From the NCBI RefSeq assembly GCF_002705925.1, contig NZ_NKRE01000001.1, positions 2,621,282 to 2,685,281 of the forward strand: a stretch of 64,000 nt of DNA, in the 5' to 3' direction. Source of the stretch: Mycobacterium ostraviense (GTDB lineage: Bacteria > Actinomycetota > Actinomycetes > Mycobacteriales > Mycobacteriaceae). A program made the position numbers and the translations under genes. Below, piece after piece: positions 1 through 8,758 of the stretch (position 1 is its first letter; each line of letters opens with the position of its first letter). The notes under the pieces are model-generated. The model saw nothing but the letters and a program-made list of their open reading frames with translations. It did not search any database and was not told the DNA's origin.

Positions 1-112
1 AGGCGGCACCCGCGCTCAACGTCTGCACAAACTGGTTATGAAATGCCGCCGCCTGGGTGCTGAGCGCTTGATACGCCTGGGCGTGTGCGCCTCCCGAACG
101 AGCACCAAGCAA
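1..112 (-). pseudogene. PE-domain remnant, open at the left edge
   Basis: Read on the minus strand, this stretch translates to the second half of a PE domain: AHAQAYQALSTQAAAF, followed by HNQFVQTLSAGAA running off the edge. The N-terminal half of the domain (start Met, VxPE segment, ANAAA segment) should lie further upstream on the minus strand. That DNA is instead a short unrelated spacer and then fadE4. The gene has therefore lost its 5' end. The part beyond the edge could be PE or PE_PGRS and cannot be seen. Confidence 0.8.
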
Positions 113-173
113 TCTACGCCGATACCGCCTCGTTGCCGGGTGTTCCGGGATATTCGTCGCGGGGCTGACCTGC

Positions 174-1892
174 CTACGGCCGCATCTCGTACGCGCTGTT
201 GAGCGGTAGCACGTGTTCCTTCCAGTTCCGGTCGTAACGCGCCGGGTCATGGACGGGACGGCGGATCATCCGCATGGCGAACTGCGCCTGCTCGTCCGTG
301 GTGGCCGACTTGTCGTGCAGCTCAACGGCGTAGCTGTTGAAGTCGCGTACCAGCAAGCCGAAGATCTCGTCGATCAGCGCCTCGTCCACACCCGAAAGCG
401 GGGCCTCCTCCAGGATGAGCTGGGCGTAGGGCACCGTCGCGAACAACTGCCCCACACCGAAGGCGAAGTCAATGTCCTTCTGCTGCAACGCATCCGGAGT
501 AGCGCTGGCCAGCATCTCGGCAAGCACGTCGATCTGGTCGCGCAGCAGCGCGACATTGGGTAGGTGGGCGTAGCTGTCGAAGGACGCGCGCCAATCGTGG
601 AAGCGCACCTTGCCCAGGCCACCGGTCGGACCCTGGTTGAACAGGAAGGTGTCGTCGGCGGCGTCGTCTCGGCGGGCAATCAGCGGCAGCGCGGCGTCGG
701 GGGCGAACAGGTAGTTGGGCATGAACTTGCCGAGCAGCCCGATGTTGATGTGGACGGTGCCCTCCAGCCGCGGCAGCAGCCCGATCTCGCGGGCCACGGT
801 CTCGAAGAAGGTGTCCTTCTCCACGCCCTTGGCGGCGATGACGTCCCACAGCGCGGTGATGACGCGCTCGCCCTCGCTGGTGACCTTGGCCTTGGTGAGC
901 GGGCTGTAGAGCAGGTAACGACGGTCGTGTGCCGAGGCGCTGCGCATGTAGTCGCTGGCCCGGGTCGCGACCAACCGCATCGCGACCAGCCGCGCGTAGG
1001 CGTCGGTGAGCAGCCGGCGCACGTGGCTGAAGTCGGTGACGACGGTGCCGTAGAGGTGCCGGTTGGCGGCGTGGGTGATCGCCTCGTACATGGCGTGGGT
1101 GCACATGCCGACCGCACCCCAGCCCAGGTTGTACTTGCACACGTTGACGGTGTTGAGCGCGGCGTGGAAGGCCCCCATGCCGCGGTGCAGCAGGTCGGCC
1201 TCGGTGACCGGGTAGTCGTGCAGTGCGTAGTTCGCCACGTAGTTCTGCGAGTTGACCACGTTCTTCTTCAGCTCGTACCGGTCGTGCCGCGAGTCGGCGG
1301 CGAAGAAGACGTATTCGTCAGGGTTACCCGAGGACCCCGCGATCTTGCCGAAGGTGGAGACCATCCGGGCGACGTTGGCGTTGCCGATGTAGTACTTCTC
1401 GCCGTTGGCGACCCAGCCGTGTCCAACATCTTTTGCGGGGGTCAGGATCATGTCGGTCTGGTAGACGTCGGCGCCATGGGACTGCTCCGACAACCCGAAA
1501 GCGAACACCTCGCCCTGCTCCAGCTGGGCGGCAGCCTTGCGCTTGGCGTCCTCGTTATCGCTCATCCAGATCGGGCCCAGCCCCAGCGCCGTCACCTGGA
1601 ACGGGTACCAGTAGCTCAGCCCGTAGAAGCCGACGATCTCGGCGAACTCGCTGATTCGGTAGGTGTCCCAGCGACAATCGTCAGCGCCGTATTCGGACGG
1701 GGTCAGCAGTGAAGCGAAGATCCGTTCCCGCCCAATGTGGTCCAGAAAGTCCGAATACCACACCCGGTCGTGGTCGTCGCGCTTGAGGCGCGCCTTTCCC
1801 CGGGACTCGAAGAAGTCCACGGTGGCCTGCATGATCTCCGCTGAACGCTGGTCGGGATATTTGCGTTGCAGGCGGTTGGGATTGAGCAGCAT
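174..1892 (-). CDS. fadE4: Acyl-CoA dehydrogenase, FadE4 type
   Basis: This 572-residue protein belongs to the flavin-dependent acyl-CoA dehydrogenases and should introduce the first double bond into an acyl-CoA during beta-oxidation in the cytosol. It is longer than the usual 380-400 residues, as expected for the FadE4 branch. Residues about 125-170 hold the FAD/substrate segment (GLSEQSHGADVYQTD, then a glycine-rich strand). The helical C-terminal domain contains FLFNQGPTGGLGKVRF. The ATG at 1892 gives the length expected of the family. The gene is divergent from php across 137 bases that must hold both promoters, the same arrangement as Rv0231/Rv0230c. The exact chain-length preference cannot be read from the sequence. 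Confidence 0.9.
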   Translation of the reverse strand: MLLNPNRLQRKYPDQRSAEIMQATVDFFESRGKARLKRDDHDRVWYSDFLDHIGRERIFASLLTPSEYGADDCRWDTYRISEFAEIVGFYGLSYWYPFQVTALGLGPIWMSDNEDAKRKAAAQLEQGEVFAFGLSEQSHGADVYQTDMILTPAKDVGHGWVANGEKYYIGNANVARMVSTFGKIAGSSGNPDEYVFFAADSRHDRYELKKNVVNSQNYVANYALHDYPVTEADLLHRGMGAFHAALNTVNVCKYNLGWGAVGMCTHAMYEAITHAANRHLYGTVVTDFSHVRRLLTDAYARLVAMRLVATRASDYMRSASAHDRRYLLYSPLTKAKVTSEGERVITALWDVIAAKGVEKDTFFETVAREIGLLPRLEGTVHINIGLLGKFMPNYLFAPDAALPLIARRDDAADDTFLFNQGPTGGLGKVRFHDWRASFDSYAHLPNVALLRDQIDVLAEMLASATPDALQQKDIDFAFGVGQLFATVPYAQLILEEAPLSGVDEALIDEIFGLLVRDFNSYAVELHDKSATTDEQAQFAMRMIRRPVHDPARYDRNWKEHVLPLNSAYEMRP

Positions 1893-2029
1893 GACGGTGG
1901 CTCCCGGGCGATTCGAATGTGTTCGGAAATGGACGCGGGTAGACCGTACTGCAATACCGCCGTCGTTGTTACAGGTGCCGACAAATCGGCCCTGTCGGCT
2001 GACCCGCGTCGCGACCTAGCATCAGCTAC

Positions 2030-3010
2030 GTGTCAGAACTCAATACCGCCCGCGGGCCGATCGATACCGCTGATCTCGGCGTCACGCTCATGCACGAGCA
2101 CGTGTTCATCATGACCACCGAAGTCGTGCAGAACTATCCCGACGCCTGGGGGGACGAGGACAAGCGGGTGGCAGATGCGGTCGCCCGGCTGGGCGAGTTG
2201 AAGTCCCGGGGCGTGGACACCATCGTCGACCTGACGGTGATCGGCCTGGGCCGCTATATCCCGCGCATCGCGCGGGTAGCCGCGCAGACCGAGCTGAACA
2301 TCGTCGTCGCCACCGGCTTGTACACCTACAACGATGTGCCGTTCTGTTTCCACTATCTCGGACCGGGCACGCAGCTCGACGGCCCCGAGACCATGACCGA
2401 CCTGTTCATCCGCGACATCGAGCAGGGCATCGCCGACACCGGTATCAAGGCCGGCATTCTCAAGTGCGCCACCGACGAACCCGGCATCACCCCCGGCGTC
2501 GAGCGGGTGTTGCGCGCCGTCGCGCAGGCGCACAAGCGCACCGGGGTGCCGATTTCCACCCACACGCACGCCGGGTTGCGCCGCGGGCTGGAGCAGCAGC
2601 GCATTTTCGAAGAGGAGGGCGTCGACCTGAGCCGGGTGGTCATCGGACACTCGGGCGACAGCACCGACGTCGGCTACCTGGAAGAGCTCATCGCCGCCGG
2701 CTCCTACCTGGGGATGGACCGGTTCGGCCTCGACGTCATCCTGCCGTTCGAGGAGCGGGTGAACATCGTGGCGCGGATGTGCGAGCGCGGGCACGCCGAC
2801 AAGATGGTGCTCTCCCACGACGCGAACTGCTACTTCGACGCGCTGCCGGAGGCGCTGCTGCCGGTCGCCGCGCCCAACTGGCATTACCTGCACATCCACA
2901 ATGACGTGATCCCGGCGCTAAAGCAGCGCGGTGTCACCGACGAGCAGCTGCACACCATGCTCGTGGACAACCCGCGCCGCATTTTCGAGCGGCAGGGCGG
3001 CTACGACTAG
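2030..3010 (+). CDS. php: Phosphotriesterase-like lactonase (PPH/PLL)
   Basis: This is a binuclear-metal amidohydrolase of the phosphotriesterase-like lactonase family, 326 residues on a TIM barrel. Members open acyl-homoserine and other lactones and have weak phosphotriesterase activity. All metal ligands are visible: H22 and H24 (HEH), the Lys145 to be carboxylated (GILKC), H178 (STHTH), H207 (IGHSGD) and D264 (LSHDAN). The GTG start at 2030 places the HxH motif at the usual distance from the N terminus. It is divergent from fadE4 and converges on the acyltransferase gene with a 20-base gap. It is the equivalent of Rv0230c. The physiological lactone is unknown. Confidence 0.93.
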   Translation: MSELNTARGPIDTADLGVTLMHEHVFIMTTEVVQNYPDAWGDEDKRVADAVARLGELKSRGVDTIVDLTVIGLGRYIPRIARVAAQTELNIVVATGLYTYNDVPFCFHYLGPGTQLDGPETMTDLFIRDIEQGIADTGIKAGILKCATDEPGITPGVERVLRAVAQAHKRTGVPISTHTHAGLRRGLEQQRIFEEEGVDLSRVVIGHSGDSTDVGYLEELIAAGSYLGMDRFGLDVILPFEERVNIVARMCERGHADKMVLSHDANCYFDALPEALLPVAAPNWHYLHIHNDVIPALKQRGVTDEQLHTMLVDNPRRIFERQGGYD

Positions 3011-3030
3011 CCCGCGAGTAGCCCGGGGGC

Positions 3031-4194
3031 TCAGGGCGCGATCGCGTCCGCTTCCCGGTCGACGTCCTGCGGCTCGATGTGCTTGGCGCGTTTTTCCCAG
3101 CGGCGCAACGCTTCCCGGCACGGCGACTCGACCAGCGCGTAGCTGACCGCGGCGATGGCGAAACCGAAGACCAGCGTCAACACCAGTACCGCCGGCAGGT
3201 GGCCGGTGAACGGAAAGATGCCGAGCACCGGAAACACCATCTCTAGGGCGGCCAAGTGCCAGATGAACAGGCCATAGGACCAGCGCCCCAGCGTGACCAT
3301 GGCGGTGCTGCCGAGCAGCCGGTGCGACGTGTCGGGGCGGTCCAGTACCAGGGGCGCGACCAACGTCAACGCCACCAGTGCGCCCATTGCGGTCTTGACC
3401 GCGAATTGGGTCGACGTGCCCTGGACCAAGCCCGCCGGACCCGCCAGTGGTGACGCCGCAACCAGATAGGCCAGTACCGCGACCACGGCCATGAGTACCC
3501 GGCGGCGCGCCAACCGGTGCGGCAACCCGATGCGGCTGTGGACCCACTCGGCCAGCAGCATTCCCGCGGCGAACCACGAGAAAAACGCCGGTGGCCAGTT
3601 CAGCGGGTTGAGCCCGGAATCGGTGTGCACGGGTATCCAGGCCCAGGCCCAGCTGACCACCCCGAGGGCGGCGATCGCCGGCACCCGCGCGCCGACCGGT
3701 ATCCGGCGGGCCAGCCAGGCGAGCACGGGCAGCGCCAGGTAGAAGGCGACCTCGACCGACAGGCTCCACATCTGGGTCAGGCCGCCGGTCAGGGTGAGCG
3801 GCACATAGATTTGGGTGAGCGTCAGGTTGGCCAGCCACACCGTCGGGCTGGCGTGGTCGGCGTCGGGCAGCAGGGACAGGATGACGACCACGGCAACCAC
3901 GTAGGCCGGCATGATGCGGACCGCCCGCGATCTTAGATAGTGACCCGTGCGCGGGCGTGGTCCGGCGTCTCGCGCCGCTGCCGCGTGCCCGCGCCACAGC
4001 AGGTAGCCCGACAGCGCGAAAAACACCGCCACGGCCAGATCGAACCGGCCGAACAGCCGGCCGGCGACACCGCTCGAATGCCCGGTCTGGAATGCGGCAT
4101 GGGTGACGACCACGCCCATGGCCGCGCAGGCGCGCATCCCCTCGACGGCGGGCAGGAAGCTGCGCGTCCCGCCCACCTGCTGGCTATCGGTCAC
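3031..4194 (-). CDS. Membrane acyltransferase, acyltransferase-3 family
   Basis: This is an integral membrane O-acyltransferase-3 protein of about ten hydrophobic helices. Such enzymes move acyl groups onto cell-wall or glycolipid sugars. The N-terminal part has the family pattern FLPAVEGMRACAAMGVVVTH, where the His follows helix 1, and later SLSVEVAFYLALPVL. I chose the GTG at 4194 (first residues VTDSQQ; 387 aa). Reading can extend to an ATG at 4359, but that would cover the region that must hold the promoter facing the DUF3068 gene. Three successive GTG codons (4192-4200) make the exact start uncertain. It is the equivalent of Rv0228, next to LAM-linked genes. The acceptor is unknown. Confidence 0.85.
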   Translation of the reverse strand: MTDSQQVGGTRSFLPAVEGMRACAAMGVVVTHAAFQTGHSSGVAGRLFGRFDLAVAVFFALSGYLLWRGHAAAARDAGPRPRTGHYLRSRAVRIMPAYVVAVVVILSLLPDADHASPTVWLANLTLTQIYVPLTLTGGLTQMWSLSVEVAFYLALPVLAWLARRIPVGARVPAIAALGVVSWAWAWIPVHTDSGLNPLNWPPAFFSWFAAGMLLAEWVHSRIGLPHRLARRRVLMAVVAVLAYLVAASPLAGPAGLVQGTSTQFAVKTAMGALVALTLVAPLVLDRPDTSHRLLGSTAMVTLGRWSYGLFIWHLAALEMVFPVLGIFPFTGHLPAVLVLTLVFGFAIAAVSYALVESPCREALRRWEKRAKHIEPQDVDREADAIAP

Positions 4195-4230
4195 CACCAC
4201 AGTGTGCCCGTGTGCCGAGGCGGGAATGGG

Positions 4231-4248
4231 GTACACCGGGTACACCGG
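4231..4248. repeat. 9-bp tandem duplication in divergent promoter region
   Basis: Two perfect consecutive copies of GTACACCGG lie between the divergent Rv0228-like and Rv0227c-like genes. They could be chance or a small regulatory duplication. If the longer acyltransferase start were used they would be coding. Confidence 0.5.
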
Positions 4249-4384
4249 CGAAGTGGGGACAGGTAGGCAGCCCGGGGCAATACATGCTGCTGTTAGGGTC
4301 AAACGGGTTTTGCCTCGCTGCATGGTCAGGTCGGAGCGGATCGCGACTGACGAGTCCATGGTCTGAGAAGGAGGTCACGGCAAC

Positions 4385-5671
4385 GTGAACCGAGCAGTCA
4401 TGTTGCGGATGGCCGCATTAGGGACGATCGGGCTCGGAGCCGCTCTGCTGATGGCCGCACTGCTGCTGTCCACCTACACCAGCAGCAGGATCGCAAAGAT
4501 CCCGCTGGATATCGATGCCACGCTGATCAGGCAGGGCACCGGATCGGCGCTCGACTCGGCATCCTTGTCCGGTGACCACGTGGTGGTCAACCAGAACGTG
4601 CCACTGGTGTCCCAACAGCAGGTCACCGTCGAGTCTCCAGCCAATGCCGATGTGGTCACCCTGCAGGTCGGCACCTCGGTGCGGCGTACCGACAAGCAGA
4701 AGGACACCGGTCTACTGCTGGCGATCGTCGACACCGTCACCCTCAACCGCAAGACGGCGATGGCCGTCTCCGACGACACCCACACCGGCGGCGCGGTCCA
4801 GAAGCCGCGCGGTCTCAACGACGAGAGCCCGCCGACCGCCATCCCGCTGCGCCACGAAGGGCTGGCCTACCGCTTCCCGTTTCACACCGAGAAGAAGTCC
4901 TATCCCTACTTCGATCCGATCGCGCAGAAGGCGTTCGACGCCAACTACGACAGCCAAGAGGACGTCAACGGCTTAACCACCTACCGCTTCACGCAGAACG
5001 TCGGCTACGGCTCCGACGGGAAGCTGGTCGCACCGATCAAGTACCCGTCGCTGTACGCCGGTGACGAGGACGGCAAGATCACCACGACCGCGGCAATGTG
5101 GGGCGTTCCGGGCGAACCGGGCGAGCAGATCACGATGAACCGCTACTACGCCGCGCAGCGGACCTTCTGGGTGGACCCGGTGACCGGCACCATCGTCAAG
5201 GAAACCGAACGCGCCTATCACTACTACGCCCGCGAGGCGATGAAGCCCGAGGTGACGCTGGCCGACTACAAGGTCACCTCCACCGAGGAGACCGTCGAGT
5301 CCCAGGTCAACACCGCCCGCGACGAGCGCGACCGGCTGGCGCTGTGGTCGCGGGTGTTGCCGATCACCTTCACTGCCGTCGGCCTGATCGCGCTGGTCGG
5401 TGGTGGTCTGCTCGCATCCTTCAGCCTGCGTACCGAAAGCGCCCTGACGGAGCCCGGCCTCGACCGCGACGACACCGACTACTTCCGGCGCGCCGGGCTG
5501 GAGGAACCTGTGCCCGGAGCCGAAGCCGAGACCGAGAAACTGCCCACCCAGCGTCCCGAATTGCCGGCACACCCGGAGTCGCCCCCGCCCCCGTCCCCGC
5601 CGGCGTCGTCCTCGGTCGAACCGCCACCGGGATCCGGACCGCCTGAGCCTCCCCCCGCGGAACGGACGTAA
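4385..5671 (+). CDS. DUF3068 membrane protein linked to lipomannan/LAM maturation
   Basis: This 428-residue protein has an N-terminal membrane helix (about residues 8-30), a large extracytoplasmic DUF3068 domain (about 35-315) and a second helix (about 320-345). A Pro/Glu-rich cytosolic tail ends the protein. DUF3068 orthologues in Corynebacterineae have been reported as required for lipomannan maturation and LAM synthesis (recalled from literature). A strong AAGGAGG site lies about 10 bases before the GTG start at 4385. The next gene, also a membrane protein, starts 9 bases downstream, so the two form an operon. The proline-rich tail (PPPPSPPASSS region) is typical low-complexity sequence. 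It is the equivalent of Rv0227c. Confidence 0.9.
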   Translation: MNRAVMLRMAALGTIGLGAALLMAALLLSTYTSSRIAKIPLDIDATLIRQGTGSALDSASLSGDHVVVNQNVPLVSQQQVTVESPANADVVTLQVGTSVRRTDKQKDTGLLLAIVDTVTLNRKTAMAVSDDTHTGGAVQKPRGLNDESPPTAIPLRHEGLAYRFPFHTEKKSYPYFDPIAQKAFDANYDSQEDVNGLTTYRFTQNVGYGSDGKLVAPIKYPSLYAGDEDGKITTTAAMWGVPGEPGEQITMNRYYAAQRTFWVDPVTGTIVKETERAYHYYAREAMKPEVTLADYKVTSTEETVESQVNTARDERDRLALWSRVLPITFTAVGLIALVGGGLLASFSLRTESALTEPGLDRDDTDYFRRAGLEEPVPGAEAETEKLPTQRPELPAHPESPPPPSPPASSSVEPPPGSGPPEPPPAERT

Positions 5672-5680
5672 CGCGCCGAC

Positions 5681-7402
5681 GTGCGCTGGTTGCGACCGGG
5701 CTATGCGTTGGCTCTGGCGTTACTGGTGGTGCTGCCGGTGCTGCGACCCGGATATCTGCTATTGCGCGACGCGGTGTCCACCCCGCGGTCGTACCTGTCC
5801 GACACCGCCCTCGGGTTGACCGCGGCGCCCCGGGCGACGCCGCAGGATTTCGCGGTGGCGCTGGCGTCGCATCTGGTCGACGGCGGCATCGTGGTGAAGG
5901 CATTGCTGGTGCTGGGCCTCTGGTTCGCGGGCTGGGGTGCGGCCCACCTGGTGGCGACGGTGCTGCCGGCTGCCGGAGCCGGTGGCCAGTTGGTCGCGAT
6001 CACCATCGCAATCTGGAATCCCTATGTCGCCGAACGGCTCTTGCAGGGACATTGGAGCCTGCTTCTCGGCTACGGCTGCCTGCCGTGGGTCGCCACGGCG
6101 ATGCTGGGGCTGCGCTGCGGTGCGGGGCGGTCCGGTTTTTTCGCCCTGGCGTTCTGGATCACACTGGCCGGGCTGACCCCGACCGGGCTGCTGCTGGCCG
6201 CGACGGTTGCCCTGACCTGTGTGGCCGCTCCCGGTGCCGTCCGGCCCCGTTGGCTTTGCGCCGCAACGGGATTGGGTTTTACGGTGGTCGGCGCGCTGCC
6301 GTGGCTGACGGCCTCGGCCCTTGGGTCGTCGTTGGCCAGCCACACCGCGGCCAACGGGCCCGGCGTCAGCGCGTTCGCGCCGCGCGCCGAACCCGGCCTG
6401 GGCACGCTGGCCAGTCTGGCCAGTCTGGGTGGGATCTGGAATGGCGAGGCCGTGCCCGGCTCGCGCACAACGCTTTTCGCGTTGCTCTCGGCCGCGGTGC
6501 TGCTTGCGGTGGTAGCGGTCGGACTTCCCGCGGCGCTGCGTCGGGCGACAGCGGCGCCGCTGTTGGTGCTGGCGGCGGTATCGGTGCTGGTGCCCGCGGG
6601 ATTGGCGACCGGCCCGGGGCTGCATGTGCTGACCGCGGTGGTTGACGCGGTACCCGGGCTGGGTGTGCTGCGGGATGGGCAGAAGTGGGTGGCCCTGGCG
6701 GTGCCGGGTTATACGGTGTGCGGCGCTGGGGCGGTGGTGACGCTGGCACGTTGGTGGCGGCCTGCGGTGGCGGCGTTGGTCTGCTGTGTGGCACTCGTCT
6801 TGGCGGTGCCGGACCTGGCGTGGGGCGTGTGGGGCAGGGTCGCACCCGTGCACTACCCGTCGGGGTGGGCGGCCGTCGCGGCGGCGATCGACCGCGAGCC
6901 GGGACCCGTGGTGGTCTTGCCCGCCGGCACGATGCGGCGCTTTTCCTGGTCGGGTTCGGCTCCGGTGCTCGATCCGCTGCCCCGCTGGGTTCGCGCCGAT
7001 GTGCTGACGACGGGTGATCTGGTCATTTCCGGGGTGACGGTTCCCGGGGACGGCACTCACGCCCGGGCGGTGCAGGAGTTGCTGCTGGCCGGGCCCGATC
7101 CCGCGGCGTTAGCGCGGGCCGGGGTGGGGTGGGTGGTCGTCGAGTCGGACAGCGCCGGCGAGATGGGTGCGGCCGCGCGCACGCTCGACCGGCTGACACC
7201 GACGTATCGTGACTGCGACTTGGCTCTTTACCGGATTGGCGGCCAAGCCGACGGTGTCGCTGCTGCGCGCCTCCGAGCGACGATGCTGGCGCATTGGGCA
7301 TGGCTCTGCCTGCTGCTGGTGGGCGGGGCAGGCATGGCCGGCTGCTGGCTGCGCCGGCACCTAACCAGAGGCGACGAGAGGCCGCTGATCGCAACGGGTT
7401 AG
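5681..7402 (+). CDS. Polytopic membrane protein of the LAM cluster
   Basis: This 573-residue protein is almost wholly hydrophobic in its first 370 residues, with about ten to twelve predicted helices. A soluble region of about 150 residues follows, and then a C-terminal helix (MLAHWAWLCLLLVGGAGMAG). The pattern is like GT-C type or mannan-related membrane proteins, but no catalytic motif stands out. It starts with GTG at 5681, nine bases after the DUF3068 gene, so it is co-transcribed. It converges on the glycosyltransferase gene with only 10 bases between the stops. It is the equivalent of Rv0226c. A role in arabinogalactan or LAM assembly is inferred from context only. Confidence 0.85.
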   Translation: MRWLRPGYALALALLVVLPVLRPGYLLLRDAVSTPRSYLSDTALGLTAAPRATPQDFAVALASHLVDGGIVVKALLVLGLWFAGWGAAHLVATVLPAAGAGGQLVAITIAIWNPYVAERLLQGHWSLLLGYGCLPWVATAMLGLRCGAGRSGFFALAFWITLAGLTPTGLLLAATVALTCVAAPGAVRPRWLCAATGLGFTVVGALPWLTASALGSSLASHTAANGPGVSAFAPRAEPGLGTLASLASLGGIWNGEAVPGSRTTLFALLSAAVLLAVVAVGLPAALRRATAAPLLVLAAVSVLVPAGLATGPGLHVLTAVVDAVPGLGVLRDGQKWVALAVPGYTVCGAGAVVTLARWWRPAVAALVCCVALVLAVPDLAWGVWGRVAPVHYPSGWAAVAAAIDREPGPVVVLPAGTMRRFSWSGSAPVLDPLPRWVRADVLTTGDLVISGVTVPGDGTHARAVQELLLAGPDPAALARAGVGWVVVESDSAGEMGAAARTLDRLTPTYRDCDLALYRIGGQADGVAAARLRATMLAHWAWLCLLLVGGAGMAGCWLRRHLTRGDERPLIATG

Positions 7403-7412
7403 GTTTCGCGGT

Positions 7413-8579
7413 TTACACCACGCCGCTGAGGCGGTCACCGGCCAGCACTGTTTCGAGCAGCGTGCGCATGGCTTCGGCGCTTTGTTGCCAAGAGAATTCG
7501 CCGCTACGCACCTGCGCCTTGGCGCCGAGTTGATCGCGCAATATCGGATCGCGGAGCAGTTCTTCGAGCCGGTCCACCAGTTCGCGGTGGCTGTCCACCA
7601 AGATGCCGGTCACCCCGTCGATGATCGAGTCGGACAGACCGCCGGAAGACCGATACCCGACCGTGGGCACGCTGTGCTGAGCCGCCTCGACCACGGCCAG
7701 ACCCCACCCCTCCTTGCGCGACGGCAGCAGGTGCACCCAAGAGCTTTGCAGCACATGGTGTTTGGTGAGGTCATCGACGTGACCATGGAAGGTCACCGCG
7801 TCGGACATGCCGAGCCGGTGCACGTGGTCGACCAGTCGCTGCCGCCACCAGCCGCCACCGACCACGTCGAGGTGCAGACCCGGTATTCCCGGGTTTCGTC
7901 GCCGTAGCTCCGCCACGGCTTCCAGCGCATCCTCGATCCGCTTGTGCGGTACCAGCCGCGACAGCACCACCACCCGCGGCGTGGCCGCGCGCGGGACGGA
8001 CATCGTCTGCGCCGGCGCCTCGTCGAGTCCGTTGCGGACCACCGCGATTCGCGCGTTATCCACACCGAGGGCGACCAGATCACGCGCCGACGGCAACGAC
8101 ACCGTCACGTACTGGTTGCGCCGGTTGAGCCGTGGCGACAACGTCGACTCGACGAACCAGCCCAGCCGACCGAGCACCGGGCCGGCCACCGGCCACTGCT
8201 CTCGATGGCAGTGGTGGACCAGCACCACCGTTCGACGCCCGTACAGGAGCCGGGCAAGAAAGGGCAGACCGTTTTGGGTGTCGACGACCACGTCCGGCCG
8301 CACTCGGCGCAGCGGCCCCAACCGCAATCGCGCCAGTGCCATCGCAACCAGCGCCCACACGTACACCGAATAGCGGCCGCCGGCGCGGCTGATCCGCACC
8401 CCGTCGATGACTTGGTGTCGTGACGCCCCCGGATAGCGGGCGGTACGCAAGGTGACCTCGATACCGGATGCGACCAGCTGCGCGCCGATGCGCTGCAAAT
8501 AGGTTTCGCTGCCGCCGCCCTGGGGATGCCCGGTATCGCGCCAGCACAGCAGCAACACCGAGCGCAGTCCAGACATCAA
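7413..8579 (-). CDS. GT4-family glycosyltransferase
   Basis: This 388-residue GT-B fold enzyme of family GT4 should transfer a sugar, probably mannose or glucose, from a nucleotide donor in the cytosol. The N-terminal acceptor domain carries the donor-loop GGSETY (residues about 21-26) after strand 1. The C-terminal domain has VVLSRLVPHKRIEDAL (about 205-220). The EX7E region of GT4 enzymes is seen as PSRKEGWGLAVVEAAQHSVP (about 290-310). Two Met codons open the frame; the first, at 8579, is used here. It is the equivalent of Rv0225 and sits beside the LAM-linked membrane genes. Its substrate is not defined by the sequence. Confidence 0.88.
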   Translation of the reverse strand: MMSGLRSVLLLCWRDTGHPQGGGSETYLQRIGAQLVASGIEVTLRTARYPGASRHQVIDGVRISRAGGRYSVYVWALVAMALARLRLGPLRRVRPDVVVDTQNGLPFLARLLYGRRTVVLVHHCHREQWPVAGPVLGRLGWFVESTLSPRLNRRNQYVTVSLPSARDLVALGVDNARIAVVRNGLDEAPAQTMSVPRAATPRVVVLSRLVPHKRIEDALEAVAELRRRNPGIPGLHLDVVGGGWWRQRLVDHVHRLGMSDAVTFHGHVDDLTKHHVLQSSWVHLLPSRKEGWGLAVVEAAQHSVPTVGYRSSGGLSDSIIDGVTGILVDSHRELVDRLEELLRDPILRDQLGAKAQVRSGEFSWQQSAEAMRTLLETVLAGDRLSGVV

Positions 8580-8586
8580 TCGCCAG

Positions 8587-8703
8587 CCTAGCCTGGCGAC
8601 GATGCGCGCCGCCGCGCGGCGGAAGGTGGGGGCATCCCCAGCCGTGCAGCGGCGAGGGGCGAGCCAGGCAATCAGACCTAGCCTGGCGACGATGCGCGCC
8701 GCC
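8587..8703. repeat. Two 27-bp identical copies, 90 bp apart
   Basis: The same 27 bases occur at 8587-8613 and 8677-8703, beginning CCTAGCCTGGCGACG and ending GCGCCGCC. The bases just after each copy are also related (GCGCGGCGGAA against CAGCGGCGGGA), which points to a 90-bp tandem unit. The first copy is preceded by CGCCAG, which pairs with the CTGGCG inside it. The repeat fills the gap between the divergent glycosyltransferase and methyltransferase genes. Confidence 0.85.
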
Positions 8704-8758
8704 CAGCGGCGGGAGCACTCCGTCCGCGCCGAGTGCGCGGATGCGTAGGGTATGGCCG

